Positions 1 to 6,862 of a stretch of 13,528 nucleotides of DNA are shown here, in pieces. The translations under genes and the position numbers were made by a program. Under the pieces are notes generated by a model. It saw only the letters and a list, made by a program, of their open reading frames with translations. It had not been told where the DNA came from and searched no databases. The number at the start of each line of letters is the position of its first letter. The stretch's first letter is position 1. The stretch lies in contig USMA01000009.1 in NCBI GenBank assembly GCA_900555765.1, forward strand, positions 1-13,528. The letters run 5' to 3'. The DNA is from an uncultured Collinsella sp. GTDB lineage: Bacteria; Actinomycetota; Coriobacteriia; Coriobacteriales; Coriobacteriaceae.

Positions 1-1
1 C

Positions 2-259
2 ATCAAGTCTCAGAAGAAGCGAATCCGCACCAATGAGGCAGCTCGCATGCGTAACAAGGCTGTCAAGTCCGAGCTCAAGACGCTGCCCAAGCACGTCCAG
101 TCCGCCGTCGCCGATGGCGACGCCGAGAAGGCCCAGGCTGCCCTCAAGACCGTCACCAAGCGTCTCGACATGGCTGCCGCCAAGCATGTTATCCACAAGA
201 ACCAGGCTTCCAACCGCAAGTCCGGTCTTGCCAAGCTCGTGAACAGCATCAACGCCTAA
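2..259 (+). CDS. rpsT: 30S ribosomal protein S20, 5' end missing
   Basis: Small-subunit ribosomal protein that binds 16S rRNA early in 30S assembly. The reading frame is open from base 2 and gives [20 protein letters not shown] at the left edge, which matches the usual S20 beginning (normally preceded by about three residues, so only the start codon and a few codons lie outside the window). The protein is short, very rich in Lys, Arg and Ala, and predicted as three long helices, as expected for S20; 85 residues are visible before the TAA stop. It is followed at once by a strong intrinsic terminator, so it is probably its own transcription unit. An internal ATG at 47 is not the real start, because the family sequence continues upstream of it. 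Confidence 0.96.
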   Translation: MKSQKKRIRTNEAARMRNKAVKSELKTLPKHVQSAVADGDAEKAQAALKTVTKRLDMAAAKHVIHKNQASNRKSGLAKLVNSINA

Positions 260-293
260 GTTGTAAATTTCACACCACACAGATTACGCGCAT

Positions 294-330
294 AAATGGA
301 GCCTGTTTTATGGAACAGGCTCCATTTTTT
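294..330 (+). terminator. Rho-independent terminator after rpsT
   Basis: A perfect 11-bp inverted repeat, TGGAGCCTGTT (297-307) and AACAGGCTCCA (314-324), encloses a 6-nt loop. It is followed by six T residues at 325-330, and three upstream A residues can extend the stem. It ends rpsT transcription. An ATG at 296 inside the stem is in frame with lepA but is not a credible start. Confidence 0.95.
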
Positions 331-333
331 GTA

Positions 334-348
334 CCGCTCGGGTAAGAT
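334..348 (+). promoter_or_regulatory. Candidate lepA promoter, -10 box TAAGAT
   Basis: CCGCTCGGGTA (334-344) overlaps a -10-like hexamer TAAGAT (343-348). The lepA ATG begins at 356, leaving seven bases between hexamer and start codon, so the predicted transcription start falls at or next to the A of ATG. No purine-rich ribosome binding site lies between them. The same 11 bases occur before dnaJ (4452-4462). No convincing -35 box is seen. The promoter call is inference. Confidence 0.6.
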
Positions 349-355
349 AGTCCGC

Positions 356-2167
356 ATGAAAACTTCAATTGACATTTCCCACATCCGCAACTTCTCAATC
401 GTTGCGCACATCGACCATGGCAAGTCCACGATCAGTGACCGCATTCTCGAGCTCACCCATACCGTCGACGAACGCGACATGGAGTCGCAGCTGCTCGACA
501 CCATGGATATCGAGCGCGAGCGCGGCATCACGATCAAGTCCAATGCCGTTCGCGTGTCCTATGACGCCGACGATGGCGAGACGTATCAGTTCAATCTGAT
601 CGATACGCCGGGCCACGTTGACTTTACCTATGAGGTCTCGCGCACGCTGGCAGCCAGTGAGGGCGCGGTGCTCGTCGTTGACGCCACGCAGGGCGTCGAG
701 GCGCAGACCGTCTCCAACGCGACGCTCGCCATGAACGCCAATCTGGACATTGTGCCGGCCATCAACAAGATCGACCTACCCTCGGCCCATCCCGATGAGG
801 TTAAGACCGAGATCGAGGACGACCTGGCGATCCCTGCCGATGATGCCGTATGTGTCTCGGGCAAGACCGGCGAGGGCATCCACGATCTGCTGGAGTCCAT
901 TGTCTTTTTGATCTCTCCGCCCAAGGGCGATGCGAACGCGCCGCTCAAGGCACTCATCTTGGATTCGTACTTCGACGAGTATCGTGGCGTCGTCGCCACG
1001 GTGCGAGTCTTTGACGGTTCCATCAAAAAGGGCGATACCCTGCGCATGATGCAGGCAGAGGGCGACTTTTTGGTCGACGGCGTGGGTGGCAAGCGGCCTG
1101 CCGAGACCCCGGTCGACGCGCTGACGGTCGGCGAGGTCGGATACGTGGTCACGGGCCTGAAGGACCCCGAGGCCGTTCACGTGGGCGATACCCTCACGTG
1201 GGCGTCGAATCCCTGCCCCGAGCCGCTTCCTGGTTACCGTGAGGCCAAGCCCATGGTCTATACGGGTCTGTTCCCGATCGATAACAAGGATTACGAGAAC
1301 CTGCGTGACGCGCTCGATAAGCTGCATGTCAACGACCCGTCGTTGGTGTGGGAGCCCGAGACCTCGGTGGCACTCGGCTTTGGCTTCCGCGTGGGCTTCC
1401 TGGGCCTGCTGCACATGGAAGTCGTCAAGGAGCGCCTGGAGCGCGAGTTCAACCTGGACCTCATTGCCACGAGTCCCTCGGTCGACTATCACGTCTACAA
1501 GACCGACGGTGAAATGATCGATGTCCGCAGCCCGCAGGATCTTCCCGAGGTCACGCGCATCGAGCGCATCGAGGAACCCTACCTCTAGGCTAAGATCATC
1601 TGCCCGCCCGAGTATACGGGTGCCGTCATGCAGCTCGCTATCGAGCACCGTGGCATTACAACCGACATGATCCATCTCACGAGCAAATCGGTCGAGATGC
1701 GCTTTGACATGCCGCTCGCCGAGCTCATCCTGGACTTCTTTGACCAGCTCAAGAGTCGTACCAAGGGCTATGCCTCGCTCGATTACGAGTTCAACGAGTA
1801 CCGTCCCTCCGAGCTCGTTAAGCTCGATATCTTGCTTTCGGGCGACGAGGTGGACGCGCTGTCGTTTATCGTCCACAAGGACAAGGCCTATGGTCTGGCC
1901 CGTGGCCTGTGCGACAAGCTTAAGGAGATCATCCCGCGTCAGCTGGTCGAGGTGCCCATCCAGGGTGCTATCGGCAATAAGATCTTTGCCCGCTCCACCG
2001 TCAAGGCGCGTCGCAAGGACGTGCTTGCTAAGTGCTACGGCGGCGATATCTCGCGTAAGCGCAAGCTGCTCGAGAAGCAGAAAGAGGGCAAGAAGCGCAT
2101 GAAGGCCATCGGATCGGTCGAGGTCCCGCAGGAGGCCTTTATGGCGATCCTCAAGGTGGACGAGTAG
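356..2167 (+). pseudogene. lepA: Elongation factor 4 (LepA) with in-frame TAG at codon 411
   Basis: Translational GTPase of the EF-G/LepA family that acts on the ribosome (back-translocation and 30S biogenesis have been proposed). From ATG 356 it shows the G1 motif AHIDHGKS (residues 17-24), the effector region ERGITIKS, G3 DTPGH (83-87) and G4 NKID (137-140), then domains II and III. TAG at 1586-1588 interrupts the frame after EEPYL. The same frame then resumes with [15 protein letters not shown] and runs to a normal TAG at 2165-2167. Read through, it is 603 residues, the usual LepA length, and the sequence on both sides is fully family-like. The truncated 410-residue product would lack the domain V equivalent and the LepA-specific C-terminal domain. 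One base change from CAG, AAG or GAG explains the stop. ATG 356 is preferred over ATG 296, which lies in the rpsT terminator. It heads a lepA-dusB-hemW unit. Gene identity is certain; whether the stop is real is not. Confidence 0.9.
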
Positions 2168-2171
2168 GTCT

Positions 2172-3215
2172 ATGGCGCTTTCTGAATACAGCAAGCGGCT
2201 GCTGGGCGCCTATGCCGAGCAGCCGTTCCTTATGGCTCCCATGGCGGGCGTGACTGACCCTGCCTACCGCATCATGTGCCGCCGCCGCGGTGCCAACCTT
2301 GCCTACAGCGAGATGGTGAGCGTGGCGGGCCTTGCCTATGCCAGCAACAAAACGTGGCGCCTGGTGCTGCCGGCCGACGAGGAGCAGCAGATTTGTGTGC
2401 AGCTCTTTGGCTCCAAGCCCGATCAGTTTGCGAGTGCCGTCGCCGCCGTCGAGGAGCGCGTTGGCGATCGCCTGTCGCTCATCGATATCAATATGGCATG
2501 CCCCGCCCGCAAGGTCGTTACCAAGGGCGAGGGCTCGGCGCTCATGCGCACGCCCGATTTGGCCGAGAAGATCGTCGAGGCGGCGGTGGGCGCGGCGCAT
2601 GTACCCGTGACCGTCAAGATTCGCAAAGGCTTTTATGCCGAGGACCGCAATGCCGCGACATTTGCCCAGATGCTTGAGGGCGCAGGGGCTGCCGCAGTTG
2701 CCGTGCACGGTCGTTGTGCCACGCAGCTCTATACGGGCCAGGCCGATTGGTCTGTCGTCGATGAGGTTGCCGACGCCGTCGAGATTCCCGTGATTGGTTC
2801 GGGTGATGTGTTCTCGGCCGAGGACGCTGCTGAGCATCTGCAAGGCTCGGGTGCCAGCGCGGTGTTTATCGCGCGCGGCATCTACGGCAATCCGTGGGTG
2901 TTCGGTGATGCTCGCGCCCTTGCGCTCGATGGCACGCCGGTGCCGGCTCGCAGCTCCGTTGAGCGCCTGGACGCCCTGCGTGAGCACCTAACGCTGACGC
3001 ATGAGCTCCTGCCGCTCATGTCGCGTGCCCGCACGTACGCAAGCTGGTACTTAAAAGGCATGCCCCATGCTGCAGCCTGGCGCGCGCAGGTGGTGCGCTG
3101 CTCCACGTATGAGGAGTTTATGGCGCTGGTCGATGAGATCGAGCATGATGTGGTGGCCTGTGAGGCTGCCCTTGCCGCCGGCGAATCGGTGTCCCCTCAT
3201 CCGCTGGAGGCTTAA
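2172..3215 (+). CDS. dusB: tRNA-dihydrouridine synthase, DusB type
   Basis: FMN-dependent enzyme that reduces uridine to dihydrouridine in the tRNA D-loop, using NADPH. The 347-residue protein begins its TIM barrel with MAPMAGVTDPAYR (about 21-33). It carries the catalytic cysteine in DINMACPARK (Cys110), the barrel motif VKIRKG (148-153), HGR (179-181) and the phosphate-binding segments IGSGDV (208-213) and IARGIYGNPW (233-242). Length and motif order fit the family. The catalytic loop reads NMACP where most relatives have NMGCP, a mild substitution. It starts only 4 nt after the lepA stop, so translation is probably coupled, and it ends 2 nt before hemW. Assignment to DusB over other bacterial Dus enzymes rests on the overall motif pattern and is slightly less sure than the Dus call itself. 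Confidence 0.93.
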   Translation: MALSEYSKRLLGAYAEQPFLMAPMAGVTDPAYRIMCRRRGANLAYSEMVSVAGLAYASNKTWRLVLPADEEQQICVQLFGSKPDQFASAVAAVEERVGDRLSLIDINMACPARKVVTKGEGSALMRTPDLAEKIVEAAVGAAHVPVTVKIRKGFYAEDRNAATFAQMLEGAGAAAVAVHGRCATQLYTGQADWSVVDEVADAVEIPVIGSGDVFSAEDAAEHLQGSGASAVFIARGIYGNPWVFGDARALALDGTPVPARSSVERLDALREHLTLTHELLPLMSRARTYASWYLKGMPHAAAWRAQVVRCSTYEEFMALVDEIEHDVVACEAALAAGESVSPHPLEA

Positions 3216-3217
3216 GG

Positions 3218-4450
3218 GTGGCCGTTACAGCGCTGTACGTGCACGTGCCGTTCTGTGCCAAAAAGTGCCGCTACTGCGACTTCGACTCGCGCAGCTTTGC
3301 TTCGTGTGATTTGGATGCCGCGCTCGATTCCTATTTTGAGCAGTTGTACGCGCGCCTCGATGCTTTTGGTAAGGCTGGGGCCCTCGACCAGATCCGCACC
3401 GTCTATGTTGGCGGCGGTACGCCGTCGCTGGCGGGGGAGCGCCTGGTGGAGCTGGCGCGGCGTATTCGTGCGTGGTGCGCCCCCGTTGAGTTTACCTGCG
3501 AGGCCAATCCTGAGTCGCTGACCTCCGAGCTCGCTACTGCACTTGTCAAGGTTGGTGTCACACGCGTCTCTCTGGGCGTGCAAACGCTCGATAACACCGA
3601 ACTTACTGCCATCGGCCGTATTCACGATGCCGATCGGGCGCTCGCCGCCATCGCGACGGTGAAGGACGCTGGCCTCGATGTGTCGTGCGACCTCATGTGC
3701 GGACTTCCCGTGCAGCCCGCAGCGAGTTGGAAGCGCACGCTCGATGGCGTGCTGGCGGCGGCTCCGCATCATGTGTCGGTCTACCCGCTCACGCTCGAGG
3801 AGGGGACGCCCCTTTATCGCATGGCGTGCCGCGACGAGTCGCTCGAGCCTGATGAGGATTTTCAGGCCGCCTGCATGGACGTGGCACGCGAGCTCCTGGG
3901 TGCCGCCGGCTATCACCCGTATGAGGTGGCGAGCTACGCACTCGACGGCCATGAGTGCGCCCATAACATTGCCTACTGGACCGGACGGGGCTACCTGGGC
4001 CTGGGTCGTTCTGCCGCGGGCATGCTCGACGCCGAGGATTTCGACCGTCTTACAGGTTTGTTCCCCGGCGTGTCTTCTCGAGGCGATTCGTACCGCGTAC
4101 GTCTGGTGCAACGTGACGATGACGCGACGGCGTTCGAGGCCGAATATCTGTCGCAGCGTGAGGCTGCGGCTGAAGACCTGATGCTCGCTTGTCGCATGAC
4201 GCGCGGTATTGCGTCCGACCTGTTGCTTCGTGCAGCTTGCGTCATCCCGGCCGATGAGCTGGCAGCTGCCTGCGATCGCGCGCTCGAATTGGGCCTTGCC
4301 ACTTGGGTACCCGAGACGCTCGGGGTCCATGAGGGACCCTTCACTTCGGCAGATGTCGTCGCGGGCCATGTTCGAGCTCGTCTGGCGCCGACCCACCTGG
4401 GCTGGCTCGATGGAAATGTTCTGTTCGAGCTGTTTTGGGATCTAGCTTAG
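3218..4450 (+). CDS. hemW: HemW-like radical SAM heme chaperone
   Basis: Radical SAM protein related to oxygen-independent coproporphyrinogen oxidase. HemW members bind and deliver heme and do not oxidise coproporphyrinogen. The cluster motif is CAKKCRYCDF (Cys13, Cys17, Cys20). A Cys followed by Asp-Phe rather than another Cys marks HemW over HemN. GGGTPS (65-70) and NPES (97-100) are SAM-binding and barrel motifs, and the C-terminal half keeps the HNIAYW segment near LGLG, typical of the family. At 410 residues it is a little longer than usual. The start is GTG 3218, supported by GGAGG at 3206-3210 inside the end of dusB; the gap to dusB is 2 nt. In many bacteria hemW follows lepA and precedes hrcA; here a dnaJ follows directly. 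Confidence 0.92.
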   Translation: MAVTALYVHVPFCAKKCRYCDFDSRSFASCDLDAALDSYFEQLYARLDAFGKAGALDQIRTVYVGGGTPSLAGERLVELARRIRAWCAPVEFTCEANPESLTSELATALVKVGVTRVSLGVQTLDNTELTAIGRIHDADRALAAIATVKDAGLDVSCDLMCGLPVQPAASWKRTLDGVLAAAPHHVSVYPLTLEEGTPLYRMACRDESLEPDEDFQAACMDVARELLGAAGYHPYEVASYALDGHECAHNIAYWTGRGYLGLGRSAAGMLDAEDFDRLTGLFPGVSSRGDSYRVRLVQRDDDATAFEAEYLSQREAAAEDLMLACRMTRGIASDLLLRAACVIPADELAAACDRALELGLATWVPETLGVHEGPFTSADVVAGHVRARLAPTHLGWLDGNVLFELFWDLA

Positions 4451-4451
4451 G

Positions 4452-4466
4452 CCGCTCGGGTAGAAT
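4452..4466 (+). promoter_or_regulatory. Candidate dnaJ promoter, -10 box TAGAAT
   Basis: CCGCTCGGGTA (4452-4462) leads into TAGAAT (4461-4466), a good -10 hexamer, and is identical over 11 bases to the element before lepA. A start near 4473 would give a leader of about 36 nt. No standard -35 is evident, and neither a CIRCE nor an HspR-type inverted repeat is seen. Confidence 0.6.
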
Positions 4467-4482
4467 TACCGGAATATATACG

Positions 4483-4499
4483 CTGCTGTGAGCAGGAGG
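4483..4499 (+). promoter_or_regulatory. Small hairpin overlapping the dnaJ ribosome binding site
   Basis: CTGCT (4483-4487) and AGCAG (4491-4495) form a perfect 5-bp stem around the triloop GTG. Its 3' arm covers the first two bases of the strong ribosome binding site AGGAGG (4494-4499), which sits 9 nt before ATG 4509. It could slightly modulate dnaJ translation, but the stem is short and may be chance. Confidence 0.3.
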
Positions 4500-4508
4500 T
4501 TGCCGCGC

Positions 4509-5612
4509 ATGGCGACGATGAACGAAAAAGATTACTACGAGATTCTGGGTGTCTCCAAGGACGCCACCTCGCGTGATATTCAAAAGGCCTTCCAGCAAAA
4601 GGCCCGCAAGCTCCATCCGGACGTCAACAAAGAACCGGATGCCGAGGAAAAGTTTAAAGAGGTTTCCGAGGCCTACGCCGTGCTTTCGGATGAGCAAAAA
4701 CGTGCGCGCTACGATGCCATGCGTTCTGGCAATCCCTTTGTCGGTGCCCCTACGGCTTCGCCCTATGGTGGCGGCTATGCCGGCAACACGGGCTATGGCA
4801 ATCCCTTTGAGGGCGGCTTTCCATTTGGCGGTGCCGGGGGCCAGCAGCGTCGTGGGCAGGCTGCCTACAATCCCGAGAACGGCGCCAACGTGGTCGTCGA
4901 TATCAAGCTCGACGCCAAGGAGGCCAAGGGCGGTGCCCGCAAGACCGTCCGCTATACGCGCTTCGATACCTGTGGTCACTGCGGCGGCTCGGGTTCTGTC
5001 TCCTCCGAGCATGCCCATACCTGCCCAAGCTGTGGCGGCCGCGGCCACATCGATGTTGACCTGTCCTTCCTGTTTGGTGCGGGCACGTTCCAGTCGGTCT
5101 GCCCCGAGTGCGGCGGTTCCGGTAAAGTCGTGGCCGATCCCTGCCCTGATTGCGGCGGCAGCGGTCGTACTCGCGTAACCTCCGAGCAGACGATTGAGTT
5201 TCCTGCCGGCACGCACGATGGCGACGAGGTCCGCATTGGCGGCATGGGTCATGCTGGCACCAACGGTGCCGCGGGCGGCGACCTGGTCGGCCGCGCCCAT
5301 GTTGAGGCCGAGCGCTTGGAAGGCAAAGCTCGTACCGGTTTTTACCTGATGGGCATCGTAGCGCCGTTTTTGGTACTCTCGGCCATCTCGGGTGTGTTCT
5401 CGGCCTTTGCCGTGATGTGCTTTATTCCGTTTACCATGGGCCTGTTCATGGTGCTTTCGGACGGTGTGCTTCATCGCAGCCTGCTGTGGTGGAAGCGCGG
5501 TGCGCTGCAGTTTGCCAACGGTTTTGCCACCGGCTTCATGTTCGCGCTCGTGTCGGTTTGGTTTGCGAGCTGCTCGCAACGGGCCATGCTTTCGCCGTAC
5601 CAAATGCAATAA
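4509..5612 (+). CDS. dnaJ: DnaJ-type co-chaperone with C-terminal membrane segments
   Basis: Hsp40 co-chaperone that would stimulate DnaK. The 367-residue protein has a J domain (about 6-71) with the catalytic HPD at 36-38, then a Gly/Phe-rich linker (about 74-120). A complete zinc finger follows with four CxxCxGxG repeats beginning at Cys155, Cys172, Cys198 and Cys212, and C-terminal domain I ends near [10 protein letters not shown] (257-265). Domain II and the dimerisation tail are absent. Instead residues about 277-355 form two or three strongly hydrophobic segments (about 278-297, 299-318 and 336-355), so the protein is probably anchored in the membrane. No DnaJ-like remnant appears in the other + strand frames over this tail, which argues against a simple frameshift. 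ATG 4509 is chosen for its AGGAGG; an in-frame GTG at 4488 lacks one. A second dnaJ follows. Confidence 0.9.
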   Translation: MATMNEKDYYEILGVSKDATSRDIQKAFQQKARKLHPDVNKEPDAEEKFKEVSEAYAVLSDEQKRARYDAMRSGNPFVGAPTASPYGGGYAGNTGYGNPFEGGFPFGGAGGQQRRGQAAYNPENGANVVVDIKLDAKEAKGGARKTVRYTRFDTCGHCGGSGSVSSEHAHTCPSCGGRGHIDVDLSFLFGAGTFQSVCPECGGSGKVVADPCPDCGGSGRTRVTSEQTIEFPAGTHDGDEVRIGGMGHAGTNGAAGGDLVGRAHVEAERLEGKARTGFYLMGIVAPFLVLSAISGVFSAFAVMCFIPFTMGLFMVLSDGVLHRSLLWWKRGALQFANGFATGFMFALVSVWFASCSQRAMLSPYQMQ

Positions 5613-5641
5613 CATCAAACCCTCTGTTTGCGGTCGGCCCA

Positions 5642-5654
5642 GCTTGGGTATAGG
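5642..5654 (+). promoter_or_regulatory. Candidate promoter element before the second dnaJ
   Basis: GCTTGGGTA (5642-5650) resembles the GCTCGGGTA before lepA and dnaJ, and TATAGG (5649-5654) occupies the -10 position. This is weaker than the other two. It lies in the 81-nt gap between the two dnaJ genes, where no terminator is visible, so read-through from the first dnaJ is also likely. Confidence 0.4.
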
Positions 5655-5693
5655 ACGCACTGTGACAATAATGAAAGTCGGAAGGATTCGGTC

Positions 5694-6853
5694 GTGTCGG
5701 AAAATAGGGATTACTACGAGGTGCTTGGCGTCGACAGGGATGCCGACGCGCGGACGATTAAGCGCGCGTTTCTAAAGAAGGCCCGTACCGTACACCCGGA
5801 CGTTTCGGACGACCCCGAGGCCGAGGCCAAGTTCAAGGAGCTCAACGAGGCCTATTCCGTTCTTTCCGATGAGCAGAAGCGTGCTAACTACGACCGTTAC
5901 GGCACTGCCGACGGCCCTGGTGGTTCGGGCTACGTCGATATCAACGATATCTTTGGTGGCATGGGCATGGACGACTTGTTCTCGTCGTTCTTTGGCGGCG
6001 GTGCCGGCGGTGGCGCCCGCAGCCGTCGTGAGCGTCGTCGCGGACGAGACATGGCCATCTCGCTTTCGGTGACGCTCGAGGAGGCGGCGCTCGGCTGCAA
6101 AAAGACGATCAGCTATGACCGCCTTGCTCCTTGCGAGGACTGCAATGGCACCGGTAGGGCAGAGGGCGCACAGGAAAAGCAGTGCGGCCGCTGCCACGGT
6201 ACGGGCTACGTCACGACGGTTCAGCGTTCGTTCCTGGGCCAGGTTCAGTCTTCCTCGCCTTGTCCCGACTGCCATGGCGAGGGCACGGTTATCGACCATC
6301 CCTGCGAGACCTGCGACGGTCAAGGCCGCACGCCTTCGCACGAAAAGATCGACATCGATATTCCCGCCGGCGTTTCGACCGGTCGCCAGCTGCGCGTGAG
6401 CGGCTTTGGCGAGGCCGGCCTTCGCGGCGAGCCTTCGGGCGACCTGATTGTCAACGTGCGCGTTGCCGACCATGAGCGCTTTAAGCGCAACGGGGACGAC
6501 CTGTACATGGTGAGCGATATCTCGATTGCGCAGGCTGCGCTCGGCTGCGAAATCGAGGTCGCGGGCATGGCCCTGGCCTTATGCCCGACGAGGCCGTTAA
6601 GGTGACGGTTCCCGCCGGCGCCCAGTACGGCGACACCGTGAGCGTCAATAATTACGGCATGCCGCGCATTGGCGGTGGCGGTTCGCGTGGCCGCCTGATC
6701 GTGCAACTGCGCGTGGTCGTTCCCACCAATCTTTCCAATAAGCAGCGCGAGCTGCTCCGTGCTTTTGCCGATGAGATGGGCGATGACGTCGCTTCCGGTA
6801 AGAAGTCGGTGACCGACCGTATCAAGAGTGCCCTCGACGATATCCTCGATTAA
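5694..6853 (+). pseudogene. dnaJ: Second DnaJ (canonical type), frameshifted near 6566-6581
   Basis: Class A Hsp40. From GTG 5694 it has a J domain with HPD (34-36) and a Gly/Phe region with DIFGGMGMDDLFSSFF. A zinc finger follows with repeats starting at Cys147, Cys164, Cys190 and Cys204, then C-terminal domain I and the start of domain II (IAQAALGCEIEV). After Gly291 the frame runs out of family sequence and stops at TGA 6603-6605 (303 residues). The rest of domain II, MPDEAVKVTVPAGAQYGD onward, is intact in the -1 frame from about 6578 to TAA 6851-6853. One missing base, or an 11-base insertion CATGGCCCTGG at 6566-6576, would explain this; removing those 11 bases restores VAGLMPDEAVKV. The GTG start is supported by GAAGGA at 5681-5686. 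No classic slippery heptamer is present. Restored, the protein would have about 380 residues, the normal DnaJ size. Confidence 0.88.
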
Positions 6854-6862
6854 GGAGCCCGC

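Noticed and set aside
296..355. Extended lepA start at ATG 296
   Set aside because: The extra 20 codons lie in the rpsT terminator stem and the promoter region, and the family sequence begins at ATG 356.
1586..1588. TAG in lepA as a recoded sense codon (for example pyrrolysine or reassigned TAG)
   Set aside because: TAG ends several other genes in the window at the expected length, and nothing near the codon resembles a known recoding element. Simple nonsense mutation or error is more likely.
4451..4508. CIRCE or HspR (HAIR) operator before dnaJ
   Set aside because: Neither the TTAGCACTC/GAGTGCTAA nor the CTTGAGT/ACTCAAG repeat is present.
6561..6590. Programmed -1 ribosomal frameshift in the second dnaJ
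   Set aside because: The direction is right, but no X XXY YYZ slippery heptamer is present in the correct register, and the spacing fits better with an 11-base insertion or a lost base.
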